Shown here piece by piece: positions 7,425-15,806 of a stretch of DNA of 64,000 bases (positions are counted from its first letter, which is position 1; every line of letters starts with the position of its first letter). Position numbers and translations under genes: made by a program. This DNA comes from Paracoccus alkanivorans (GTDB taxonomy: Bacteria; Pseudomonadota; Alphaproteobacteria; Rhodobacterales; Rhodobacteraceae): positions 1 through 64,000 of the forward strand of contig NZ_QOKZ01000009.1 in assembly GCF_003697785.1 (NCBI RefSeq), given 5' to 3'. The notes under the pieces were generated by a model that had not been told where the DNA came from, did not search any database, and saw only the letters and a program-made list of their open reading frames with translations.

Positions 7425-10400
7425 TTATCCGGCCGAGCTTTTCCGGGCTAGCTTATCGGCCGCCTCGTCGATTCGGAACTCGGACAGATGTGCCGCCGGC
7501 CGCTCGACATCCCGGGCCTGTAGCAGAGCCAGCTTGGCCGTGGCCACGGCTCCAGGCGGGTCTGTGGCAGGCATTCGCGGCGCGGGAAGCGAATGATCGG
7601 GAGGAGGATCGGGCAGGATGCGAGCCACGCGCCGCCCCAAAGAATCGAGATAGGTCAGCATGACCGGCACCACCACCAGCGTCAGCAGGGTGGATGAGAC
7701 CAGCCCACCGATCACTGCATGTGCCATTGGTGCGTTCTGGCTGGTGCCTTCATGAAGACTCAGGGCCATCGGCAGCATCCCGAGGATCATCGCCAGCGTG
7801 GTCATCGCAATAGGACGAAAGCGGGTGCGAGCCGCGCTCACGAGGGAGTCGTAGAGATTGAGGCCCTGGCGGACCTGCTGATTGGCATTGTCTACCAGCA
7901 GGATGGCGTTCTTGACTACCAGACCCATCAACATGATGATGCCGATCGCCGACATCACGTTGAGACTGGAGCCGCCCAGCCATAGCCCCACGATCACTCC
8001 GATCAGCGACAGCGGCAGCGACATCATGATTGCCAGTGGTTGCAGGATGCTGCCGAATTGCGAGGCCAGCACCAGATAGATGCATGCCACCGCCAGCAAC
8101 AGCGCCGTAACCGCCGAGGCACCCGCTTCGGCCATCTGCTCGGTATCGCCGCCGAGCGAGAAGCGATAGCCTTCGGGCAGCTCCATTTCATTCGTCAGGC
8201 GAGAGAGCTGCGCGTGGACGTCGCCGGGCGCGTCGGGGGAAAGATTCGCCTCGATCGTGATCCGCCGCGACAACTGTTCGCGCAAGATTTCGTCCGGGCC
8301 GCTGCGCTGCTCGATCCGGGCGATCTGATCCAGCCGGATGATCTGGCCGTTCCCGGAACCGATGCCTACCGGCAGGTTGCCCAATGTGGCGACCCGGCTG
8401 CGATCGGCTTCGGCGAGGCGCATGACGACATCATGGCTTTGACTATCGGGGGCGGTCCAGGTGGCGATGGTTTCGCCGGTTGTCATCGACGCCAGAACCG
8501 CGCTCAGATCGCGGGCGGTCAGGCCCAGCTCACTGGCCATCTGCCGGTCCGGTTCGATGCCTATCTCGGGCCGAGTCTGCCGCATTGAGGACGAGATATC
8601 CTCGACTCCCGGGATATCGGCCAGCCGGCCCGCCACTTGATCGCCGATCCGCCGCAGAACCTCGCTGTTCTGTCCCAGAACGATGATTTGAACCGGTTTC
8701 CCGCCACCCGCAGCATTCCCGGCGCTGACCTCTGTTCGCAAGCCCGGGTAACGCCGGAGCATTGGGCGCAGGCTGGCGGCGAACTCTGTCGCCGAGGCAT
8801 CGCGCTGCGCTTGCGGGACCAGGGTAATCCCGATATTCGCGGTGTTTCGCTGCCCTGTTCCCACACCGGCCGTGCCGATGCTGGCATAGGTAGAGGCAAT
8901 TTCGAGCATCTCGCCCAGCTTGGCTTCGATCTGGCGCACGCGCGCAGCGGTATAGTCCAGCGAGGATCCCGGGGGCGTTTCGATGCTGATCGAAACGCGG
9001 CCATCATCCTCGGCAGGCAGGAATTCGGCGCCGATCATCGGGATCAGGGCAAAACTGCCCAGGAACAGGGCGATGGCCATCGCCAGCGTAACCAGCCGGT
9101 GCCGCAATGACCAGCGGAGCACCGAAAGGTAATGCCCGGTCAGGCGGTCGAAGCTTTGATCGAGCCGCGCAACCCATCGCCCGACCGGGCCGCGACGGGC
9201 ACCGGGATGCGTGGCCGGATCATTCCAGACGCTGGACAGCATCGGGTCCAATGTGAAGGCCACGAACAGTGATATCAGCACGGCCACCGAAACCGTCACG
9301 CCGAATTGCAGGAAGAACCGGCCCAGAATGCCTTCCATGAAGGCGACCGACAGGAACACGGCGATGATGGCCAGCGTTGTGGCGGTCACGGCAAGGCCGA
9401 TCTCTGCCGTTCCGTCCAGAGCCGCATGGCGGTGACTCTTGCCTGCCTCCAGGTGGCGGGTGATGTTTTCGCGCACGACGATGGCATCGTCGATCAGGAT
9501 GCCGACCGACAGCGACAACGCCATCAGCGTCATGATGTTCAGGGTGAAGCCGAGGAAATGCAACGCCACCATCGTCCCGATCATCGATATCGGCAACGCC
9601 AGCCCGGTGATCACGGTCGAGCGCCACGAGTTCAGGAACAGGAACACGATCAGCACCGACAGGATCGCGCCCTCGATCAGCATATTCTGCACGGCGGCCA
9701 CCGAATCCCTGACCGCGTCTGCCTCGCTGGCGATGATCTCGATGCGCACATCCCCGGGCATCAGATTTCGTTCGGCGCTTTGCGCCGCGTTGGCGATACC
9801 GTCGGTCACGTCGATGGTGTTGGCACCCTGAACCTTCATCACGTCGACAGCCAGCGCGGGCTTGCCGTCGAGAAAGGCGAGGCTTTCGGCCTCGGCCGCA
9901 CCGATGCGGATATCTGCGACTTCGGATAGACGAATCGGCTGCCCGCCTTGGCGACCTATGATCAGGTCACGGAAATCGCCGACATCCGCCAATGCGCCAC
10001 GGATCTGGATCGACTGCGACCGCGCGCCGCCGGTGATCGTCCCCGCCGGCAGGTTCTCGGCATTGTCCGCGATCGCCGTTCTGACCTCGGACAGAGGAAT
10101 GCCCTGCGCGGCCAGTCGCTCGGGATCGATGATTACATCCACCTGCGCCGGAACTCCGCCCACCAGCGAGACGCTGCCAACGCCGCCGACGTTGCGCAGC
10201 CGGTCAAGAAGGTGATCTTCGGCCAGCCGGGTCAGTTCGGACAGCGAACGGTGGTCGGAACCGATCGCCAGAGAGATGACCGGCGTTGCGGCGGGATCGA
10301 ATTTCACAATGGTGGGCGTCTCGGCGGCATCCGGCAGGCTGGACTGAACCGTGGCCATCTTGTCGCGCACCTCGTTCATCGCCTCGGCCGGGGATATTCC

Positions 10401-10691
10401 CAGGTCGAATTGCATTAACACCGTAGCCTGCCCGGCTTGCGCGGTAGAGCGGATCACGTCGATGCCGCTGATCGTGGCCATGCTGTCTTCGACAGGCTTG
10501 ATGACGTCATTCTCGACCGCTTCCGGCGATGCTCCGTCATAGGCAATCACGATGGCCACGGCGGGCACGTCGATATCGGGCATATGCTCGACTGGCAGGC
10601 GGTGCCAGGAGAACAGGCCGAAAATCGTGATGGCCAGCATGACCATTGTTGTGAAAACCGGGTTGTTGACGCTGGTTCGGGTCAGGAACAT
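7425..10691 (-). CDS. RND efflux pump inner-membrane transporter (HAE-1/AcrB-like)
   Basis: From ATG 10691 the protein is 1,088 aa, the normal size for the family. It starts [20 protein letters not shown] (first membrane helix). The proton-relay pair is seen in [13 protein letters not shown] near residue 404. The second half repeats the layout with a helix near 525 and the [22 protein letters not shown] segment. The start overlaps the adaptor stop as TGATG, so the longer upstream frame is not the start. With the adaptor and an outer-membrane channel not in view it would export drugs or small metabolites. A link to AHL or NRPS product export is inference from position. Confidence 0.93.
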   Translation of the reverse strand: MFLTRTSVNNPVFTTMVMLAITIFGLFSWHRLPVEHMPDIDVPAVAIVIAYDGASPEAVENDVIKPVEDSMATISGIDVIRSTAQAGQATVLMQFDLGISPAEAMNEVRDKMATVQSSLPDAAETPTIVKFDPAATPVISLAIGSDHRSLSELTRLAEDHLLDRLRNVGGVGSVSLVGGVPAQVDVIIDPERLAAQGIPLSEVRTAIADNAENLPAGTITGGARSQSIQIRGALADVGDFRDLIIGRQGGQPIRLSEVADIRIGAAEAESLAFLDGKPALAVDVMKVQGANTIDVTDGIANAAQSAERNLMPGDVRIEIIASEADAVRDSVAAVQNMLIEGAILSVLIVFLFLNSWRSTVITGLALPISMIGTMVALHFLGFTLNIMTLMALSLSVGILIDDAIVVRENITRHLEAGKSHRHAALDGTAEIGLAVTATTLAIIAVFLSVAFMEGILGRFFLQFGVTVSVAVLISLFVAFTLDPMLSSVWNDPATHPGARRGPVGRWVARLDQSFDRLTGHYLSVLRWSLRHRLVTLAMAIALFLGSFALIPMIGAEFLPAEDDGRVSISIETPPGSSLDYTAARVRQIEAKLGEMLEIASTYASIGTAGVGTGQRNTANIGITLVPQAQRDASATEFAASLRPMLRRYPGLRTEVSAGNAAGGGKPVQIIVLGQNSEVLRRIGDQVAGRLADIPGVEDISSSMRQTRPEIGIEPDRQMASELGLTARDLSAVLASMTTGETIATWTAPDSQSHDVVMRLAEADRSRVATLGNLPVGIGSGNGQIIRLDQIARIEQRSGPDEILREQLSRRITIEANLSPDAPGDVHAQLSRLTNEMELPEGYRFSLGGDTEQMAEAGASAVTALLLAVACIYLVLASQFGSILQPLAIMMSLPLSLIGVIVGLWLGGSSLNVMSAIGIIMLMGLVVKNAILLVDNANQQVRQGLNLYDSLVSAARTRFRPIAMTTLAMILGMLPMALSLHEGTSQNAPMAHAVIGGLVSSTLLTLVVVPVMLTYLDSLGRRVARILPDPPPDHSLPAPRMPATDPPGAVATAKLALLQARDVERPAAHLSEFRIDEAADKLARKSSAG

Positions 10692-11923
10692 CAGCGCGGC
10701 TCCCCGACCCGAACTTGCATGCCTTCGCGCAGATCCGGCAACCGTCCCGAAACGATCCGGTCCGAGGTCTCCAGGCCCGAGGTTATGGCGATCAGGGCGT
10801 TGCCCCACATTGACGGGTCGATTTCGACCGGCTGGCGGATCAGGTGGCCGTTGCTGATCTTGAGCACATGATGACCATCCACGTCTTCCCGCAATGCGTC
10901 ATGCGGGATGGCGATGGTCTCGGAGATACTGTCGATCTCGATCTGGCCGTTGACGAACATGCCGCCGCGCAGGAGGCCATCGGGATTGTCCACTCGGACC
11001 GTCACGGCACTGTTGCGGCTGCCTTCGCTGGCAACGGGAGAAATGCCATCCACACGGCCGATGAACTCCCGGCCCGGCAGACCCGGCGATGTCAGGTGAA
11101 CCCTTTGCCCGGGTTTCAGCAATACGGTTCTGGCCACCGGGACATCCATCGTCGCCAGCATGCTGGACAGGTCGGCCAGTTCGAATACGGTAGTGCCGTT
11201 GGCGACAGTCTGGCCCGGATCGACCTTGCGTGCGGCGATCACGCCATCGAACGGTGCCAGAATGCGGGTGTCGCGGAGAGCTATCTCGGCAGCGGAGACG
11301 GCGGCCCGCTGCATTTCCAGGTTGGCCGCCTGCACTTCCAGATTGCTGCGGGAGCTTTCGAGATTCGCTGCGGCGGTCAGACCGCGATCGCTTAGCCGTT
11401 CGGACCGCTGCTTCTGCGCCTCGGCCAGCAGCGATTGCGCGCGGTTTGCTTCAAGCGCCGCCTGCTGTTGGAGGAGCTCGGCCCGGAGACTGTCGCTTTC
11501 GATCTGCAGCAACAAGTCACCTTGCGACACCCGCTCTCCCAGCCGCGCGCCGACCTGCTCGACCAAGCCGGTCGTCCGGCTGGCGATCTCGACCTGCATA
11601 TGCGGATGCAGGGTGCCGCTGACCGGCAGGGTTCTGCGAAGCTTTTGTGGCCGCACCGTGATCACATCCAGTGGGTGCAAGATGGTGGCGATATCAGTGG
11701 AGGTGGTATCGGAAGGCGCGGCGGGTGGTGCCGGATCGGGTATCACGGCGACGGCCGCCAGTGCCAGAACCAGAAGGCCCAGAAGCCCCCAGGGCCACAG
11801 CCGCCGAGGTGATTCGGATGCGGCGGTTTCGCGGCGCAGTTCGCGGGCGGTTTTGGCCCATGCCGGTTTGTCGTTCCGGTGGGCCGGAAGACCTTGCTGA
11901 TCGTTCGAAGGCTCGGGCGACAT
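10691..11923 (-). CDS. RND efflux periplasmic adaptor (membrane fusion protein)
   Basis: The 410-aa protein has a short cytoplasmic N-terminus, one membrane anchor (WGLLGLLVLALAAVAVI, about residues 43-59), split lipoyl halves and a helical hairpin rich in Q, A and L (about 140-225), then DTRILAPFDGVIAARKVDPG and a beta-barrel. It links the RND pump to an outer-membrane channel. I chose ATG 11923 because the longer frame back to 12109 would read through operator copy C. Only a weak GGA lies upstream of the start. It precedes and overlaps the pump gene by one base. Confidence 0.9.
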   Translation of the reverse strand: MSPEPSNDQQGLPAHRNDKPAWAKTARELRRETAASESPRRLWPWGLLGLLVLALAAVAVIPDPAPPAAPSDTTSTDIATILHPLDVITVRPQKLRRTLPVSGTLHPHMQVEIASRTTGLVEQVGARLGERVSQGDLLLQIESDSLRAELLQQQAALEANRAQSLLAEAQKQRSERLSDRGLTAAANLESSRSNLEVQAANLEMQRAAVSAAEIALRDTRILAPFDGVIAARKVDPGQTVANGTTVFELADLSSMLATMDVPVARTVLLKPGQRVHLTSPGLPGREFIGRVDGISPVASEGSRNSAVTVRVDNPDGLLRGGMFVNGQIEIDSISETIAIPHDALREDVDGHHVLKISNGHLIRQPVEIDPSMWGNALIAITSGLETSDRIVSGRLPDLREGMQVRVGEPR

Positions 11924-12341
11924 CTGGTAGGATTCCGTTTCTGCGCAAGGAGGCGATGTCTCCGGAGAATGCCCGGTATTGGCCAAAATCGGAAAACGCC
12001 AGATAAATCCCGTACAAATGAGGGGGTGCCGCCCGGTCGCCCTTGCCCGCCGCGAGGGCCGAGCCCTTAGCCACCCGTCAAGCCAGAGCGAAGCGGAAGC
12101 CGGGTGCACGGACCGGATCAGGGTCTAGGGCCACGACTCTAGTAGCCTGAAATCCTGATCGCCGGATTATCTATCGTTCCGATGTGTTGAAGGACGGACA
12201 TGCAGGCGATCCACCCGTGGGTTGTGCGAAATGGCGCTTTGTCAATCCGCGACCATCATGCTGGCGCGGCATGCCTGCTTGAGCGACGTTTGCGAAGGCG
12301 AATGAGCGCGTTCCGGATGCACTCAGTGTCACCGAGAACCT
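11924..12341. other. Gene-free leader of the RND operon
   Basis: This 418-bp stretch holds operator copy C at 12009-12026 and no ORF with recognisable protein similarity. The side next to 12341 borders the recombinase remnant. Confidence 0.5.
12009..12026. promoter_or_regulatory. Putative LuxR-type operator, copy C (RND operon promoter)
   Basis: CCCGTACAAATGAGGGGG differs from copy A at two positions. It lies 86 bp upstream of the adaptor start codon, about the same distance as copies A and B to their genes. Confidence 0.6.
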
Positions 12342-12707
12342 TCAGGAGTTCGGCACATGCGGGCTGCTGCTTTCCGCTCGCCGCGCCATCTGCCTCCAGT
12401 AGAGTAGCGACATCCCATGCCCCGCAACATGCTGTAGCGCCCGTGTGATCGCGGTATGCCGAAGGGTATGGAGCGTTACGTCATCCAGCCCGGCATTCTT
12501 GCAGATGATTTTCCACGCGATCTTGAGGTTGCGGCAGCGTCTTCCCTGATATTCCACAGTATTTTCTGTTAGCCTTGGGCAAGTGAGGAGCAAGCAGACG
12601 CTTGTTTGACGCGTAGGCGATCTTGTGAAGTTGGACTGTGCTGTTGCCTCCCTTCCGACGATTGCGCGCGGACCCTGACCTGCGCGATCACCCGGCCCGC
12701 TGCACAA
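12342..12707 (-). pseudogene. Remnant of a tyrosine recombinase/integrase
   Basis: A short frame contains NLKIAWKIICKNAGLDDVTL followed by HTLRHTAITRALQH. This is the helix plus HxLRHT box of phage-type integrases, carrying two of the catalytic residues. Sequence before and after this core does not look like an integrase: the first arginine block and the catalytic tyrosine are missing and similarity stops abruptly after RALQH. It is probably a decayed mobile element or prophage end. No tRNA or attachment repeat was seen nearby. Confidence 0.55.
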
Positions 12708-12770
12708 GATGAGAACTCGGGCGTCGGGCGATTGCTCGGCCTGTGCCGGTAGGCCTCAACAATGTTGCGA

Positions 12771-13787
12771 TCAGGGGTTTGTTGGCAGCGCCGGGGCGGG
12801 GCCGGTCGATCCACGCTCGACGATGCGGCACGCCAGTTCGACCCGACGAGGCGGCAGATCGGGACCGGTGATTGTCTCGCGCAACAGATCGAGGGCGAGA
12901 CTGCCAATGGTGCGCATCGGGATCTCGACGGCCGATAGTGGCGGGGTCTGCAGATCGCATTGCGGCAGCCCGTCGAAGCCGAGCACGCTCACCTCGCCCG
13001 GAACGTCGATCCCGGCGCTGGCCAAGGCGAGGAGCGCCCCGACGGCGAGGCTGTCTCCTGCCGCCAGAATCGCTGTGAAATCTCGGGGGCCTTTCGAAAG
13101 GCGGCGTGTCACTGCGGCGGCGGCGGCATCGGGCAGCCAGTCATCGACCTCCACGACCAGCGAGGGTTCCGGTGCGATTCCCTCGGCTGTCAGCCGGTCC
13201 GCCCAGCCTTCGCGGCGGCGTTCTATGGTTCGGCGGCCGGGTCGGGTCAAAAACAGGATTCGCTTGTGTCCGAGCCGGAGCAACAGCTCGGTCGCCCGCG
13301 CCGCGGCAGTGCGATTGCAAGGTGCGACTGACGATAGCCGCATCATCGGATCGTCGGCATTGACGAGCACGACCGGCCGGCCGAGCGCGGCGGCCTCGGC
13401 AATCGCGGCATCCGTCTCGGGTGTCAGAAGCACATAGCCCGCCGCGCCCTCGTCAGCGGCAAGGGTCGTGTCGAGCGATGCCGTGGCGGTGCGGGTTTCG
13501 AGGGTCATGCCTAGGGCCGCCGCGCGATCCCGCATTCCGTCAAGGACGTGCAGCGTGAACTGGCTGCGGGCATAGTCGACCATTGCCGCCTGGCTCGCCA
13601 CAAGGATTGCCGTGCGGCCCGCCACCGTCGATGGCATCGCGTATCCCAGCAGCGCTGCCGCGTCGCGAATTCTGCTGCGCAGTTCGGGCCGCACGCCGGG
13701 ACGATCCGCAAGCACGCGGCTCACCGTGGCGATCGAAACGCCACAACGCTCCGCCAGGTCCTCCATCCTGATGCGCCGTCGCTCCAT
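12771..13787 (-). CDS. LacI-family transcriptional regulator of the uronide locus
   Basis: The 338-aa protein begins with a LacI helix-turn-helix (MEDLAERCGVSIATVSRVLA, about residues 7-26) followed by a periplasmic-binding-like sensor domain with VLGFDGLPQCDL near 275. It is divergent from the GH105/kduI/ABC operon, with 97 bp between start codons, so it probably represses that operon until a uronide-type sugar binds. A TTGTGCAAACAA element in the gap is a possible operator. Confidence 0.92.
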   Translation of the reverse strand: MERRRIRMEDLAERCGVSIATVSRVLADRPGVRPELRSRIRDAAALLGYAMPSTVAGRTAILVASQAAMVDYARSQFTLHVLDGMRDRAAALGMTLETRTATASLDTTLAADEGAAGYVLLTPETDAAIAEAAALGRPVVLVNADDPMMRLSSVAPCNRTAAARATELLLRLGHKRILFLTRPGRRTIERRREGWADRLTAEGIAPEPSLVVEVDDWLPDAAAAAVTRRLSKGPRDFTAILAAGDSLAVGALLALASAGIDVPGEVSVLGFDGLPQCDLQTPPLSAVEIPMRTIGSLALDLLRETITGPDLPPRRVELACRIVERGSTGPAPALPTNP

Positions 13788-13834
13788 GATCGCTCCCGCC
13801 CGGATTCGAGCATAGACTGCAAAAAATTTACATG

Positions 13835-13846
13835 TTGTGCAAACAA
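13835..13846. promoter_or_regulatory. Possible LacI-type operator
   Basis: TTGTGCAAACAA (TTGT/ACAA arms) lies in an AT-rich part of the 97-bp divergent promoter region, flanked by AAATT and AATTTT, 38 bp before the GH105 start. Position and symmetry suggest an operator for the adjacent LacI protein. Confidence 0.4.
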
Positions 13847-13884
13847 TTTTCCGTCAGCTATCCTGATGGCAGGGGAGGAACGTA

Positions 13885-14970
13885 ATGCGAGACGAACTGG
13901 CGGTTCGCGATGCGTTGACCCGTGTGGTCGACGGTCTGACCTCGCTGCGCAACGACGGAAGGTTCGACGAACCCAACCTCGATGGCACAGCCGGGGACTA
14001 TATCAGCTTTCAGGCTTGGGAATGGCCGCAGGGCGTCGGGCTTTATGGGCTTGTCCGGCTGTGGCGCGACACCGGAGAAGAGCGGCTGCGCACCCTGTTG
14101 GAAGATTGGTTCGCGGCACATGAAGCGCGCGGGCTGCCCTCTCTCAACGTCAACACGACGGCTCCGATGCTGGCGCTGACCCTGCTTTGGGGCAGGACAC
14201 GCGATCCGCGCTGGGAGGCGATGCTGTCTGAATGGGCCGACCGTGTGCTGGCCGAGATGCCGCGCACGCCCGAGGGCGGGTTTCAGCATGACGTGTCCGA
14301 CAAGATCAATGATGGCGAGCTTTGGGACGACACGCTGTTCATGGTGGCGTTGTTTCTGGCCGCCTATGGCGAGTTGTCGGGCCGACGCGCGCTCGTCGAC
14401 GAGGCACAGCATCAGTTCCTGGTGCATGCGCGTTATCTGGCGGATCCGGAAACAGGGCTCTGGTTCCATGGCTGGAGCTTTCCGCGGCGCGACAACTTTG
14501 CCCGGGCCCGCTGGGCACGGGGTAATGCATGGATCACCGCCGGGCTTGCCGATCTGCCCGAGCTCTGCCGACTGGATCCCGCGGTCGCGCGCTTTCTGGA
14601 TGGGGTGCTCGGCGCGCAGATCGCGGCGCTTTTGCCGCTTCAGACCGCAGGCGGTGCCTGGCGAACCCTGCTTGATGATCCGTCCTCCTATGAGGAAACC
14701 TCGGCCACGGCCGGCATCGCCTATGGACTGATGAAAGCCGCACGTCTCGGCCGTGCATCACCCGAGGCACGCAGGGCGGGGCGCCGTGCGGTCGATTATG
14801 TGCTGGGGCAGATAGGTGCCGATGGTGTCGTGGGCGGCGTGTCCTACGGCACACGCATGGGCCAGGATCTGCAATTCTACCGCGACATCCCGATACAGCC
14901 CACCGGCTACGGTCAGTCGCTCGCCATCCTGTGCCTCGCCGAGGCGCTCAACGATCCGGAGGCCCGATGA
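13885..14970 (+). CDS. Unsaturated glycuronyl hydrolase, glycoside hydrolase family 105 (YteR-like)
   Basis: The 361-aa protein shows family hallmarks in order: WEWPQGVGLYGL near residue 38, NVNTTAPM near 90, GGFQHD near 131, LWDDTLFM near 147 (the catalytic aspartate block) and FARARWARGNAW near 205. GH105 enzymes hydrate the 4,5-double bond of unsaturated uronic acids at the non-reducing end of lyase products, releasing 5-keto-4-deoxyuronate, the substrate of the next gene. No signal peptide, so it is cytoplasmic and acts on imported oligosaccharides. GGGGAGGAA precedes ATG 13885. Its stop overlaps the kduI start as ATGA. Confidence 0.9.
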   Translation: MRDELAVRDALTRVVDGLTSLRNDGRFDEPNLDGTAGDYISFQAWEWPQGVGLYGLVRLWRDTGEERLRTLLEDWFAAHEARGLPSLNVNTTAPMLALTLLWGRTRDPRWEAMLSEWADRVLAEMPRTPEGGFQHDVSDKINDGELWDDTLFMVALFLAAYGELSGRRALVDEAQHQFLVHARYLADPETGLWFHGWSFPRRDNFARARWARGNAWITAGLADLPELCRLDPAVARFLDGVLGAQIAALLPLQTAGGAWRTLLDDPSSYEETSATAGIAYGLMKAARLGRASPEARRAGRRAVDYVLGQIGADGVVGGVSYGTRMGQDLQFYRDIPIQPTGYGQSLAILCLAEALNDPEAR

Positions 14971-15806
14971 CCTGGACCACCCGATATGGTGCCGCCCCGT
15001 CGGCGATCGACGGAATGACCGCCGATGACCTGCGAAACGAGTTCCTGATCCCGGAGCTCTGGGCAAGAGGCAAGGCGCGGTTTGCCTATACACATGTCGA
15101 CCGAATGGTGATCGGCGGCGTCGTGCCCGAGACCGGCGGCATCGCCATCGGTGACGGCGCGGAGGTCGGCACACCGCATTTCTTCGATACCCGCGAAGGT
15201 GGCATCGCCAATCTCGGGAAAGGGCGGGGGACGGCCGTGGTGGACGGTGAAACGTTTTCGGTCGGCCCGCGCGATATCCTTTATGTCGGGCGCGGCGCAA
15301 GAGACGTGCACCTGACTTCCGACGACACAGCAAACCCGGCGATGTTCTATCTGAATTCGGTTCCGGCCGGGGTTGAGCATCCGCATCGCCTGATCACCCG
15401 AGCCGAGTCGAAACCGATAACGATGGGCGAGGCCGCAAAATCGAATATGCGGACTTTGAGGATGTATATCCATCCCGAGGTGGCGCCGTCCTGCCTGCTG
15501 CTGATGGGGATCACCGATCCGGCGCCGGGAAGCATTTGGAACACGATGCCGCCGCATTTGCACGAGCGGCGGATGGAAGCGTATTTCTACTTTGACATGG
15601 ACGGGGAGGATCGCGTGTTCCATTTCATGGGTCGTCCCGACAACACCCGCCATCTCGTGGTGGCCTCGGGTGAGGCGGTGCTTTCGCCGGCCTGGTCCAT
15701 CCACATGGGCGCGGGCACGGGACCCTATGCCTTCGTCTGGGGAATGACCGGCGAGAATCAGGTTTACAAGGATGTCGATCCGATTCCGGTGAGGGCACTC
15801 AAATGA
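14967..15806 (+). CDS. kduI: 5-dehydro-4-deoxy-D-glucuronate isomerase
   Basis: The 279-aa protein matches KduI along its length: RNEFLIPELW near residue 20, DRMVIGGVVP, GRGARDVHL, the metal-site block MPPHLHERRMEAYFYFD near 200 and SPAWSIHMGAGTGPYAFVWG near 245. It converts 5-keto-4-deoxyuronate to 3-deoxy-D-glycero-2,5-hexodiulosonate. ATG 14967 overlaps the upstream stop (ATGA) and fits the known N-terminus; the frame is open 36 nt further. The next gene overlaps its stop the same way. KduD and KDG kinase genes are not in the window. Confidence 0.95.
   Translation: MTWTTRYGAAPSAIDGMTADDLRNEFLIPELWARGKARFAYTHVDRMVIGGVVPETGGIAIGDGAEVGTPHFFDTREGGIANLGKGRGTAVVDGETFSVGPRDILYVGRGARDVHLTSDDTANPAMFYLNSVPAGVEHPHRLITRAESKPITMGEAAKSNMRTLRMYIHPEVAPSCLLLMGITDPAPGSIWNTMPPHLHERRMEAYFYFDMDGEDRVFHFMGRPDNTRHLVVASGEAVLSPAWSIHMGAGTGPYAFVWGMTGENQVYKDVDPIPVRALK

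Noticed and set aside
11645..11655. Single GTGATCAC inside the RND adaptor gene
   Set aside because: It is unpaired, lies in coding sequence and is expected about once by chance in 64 kb.
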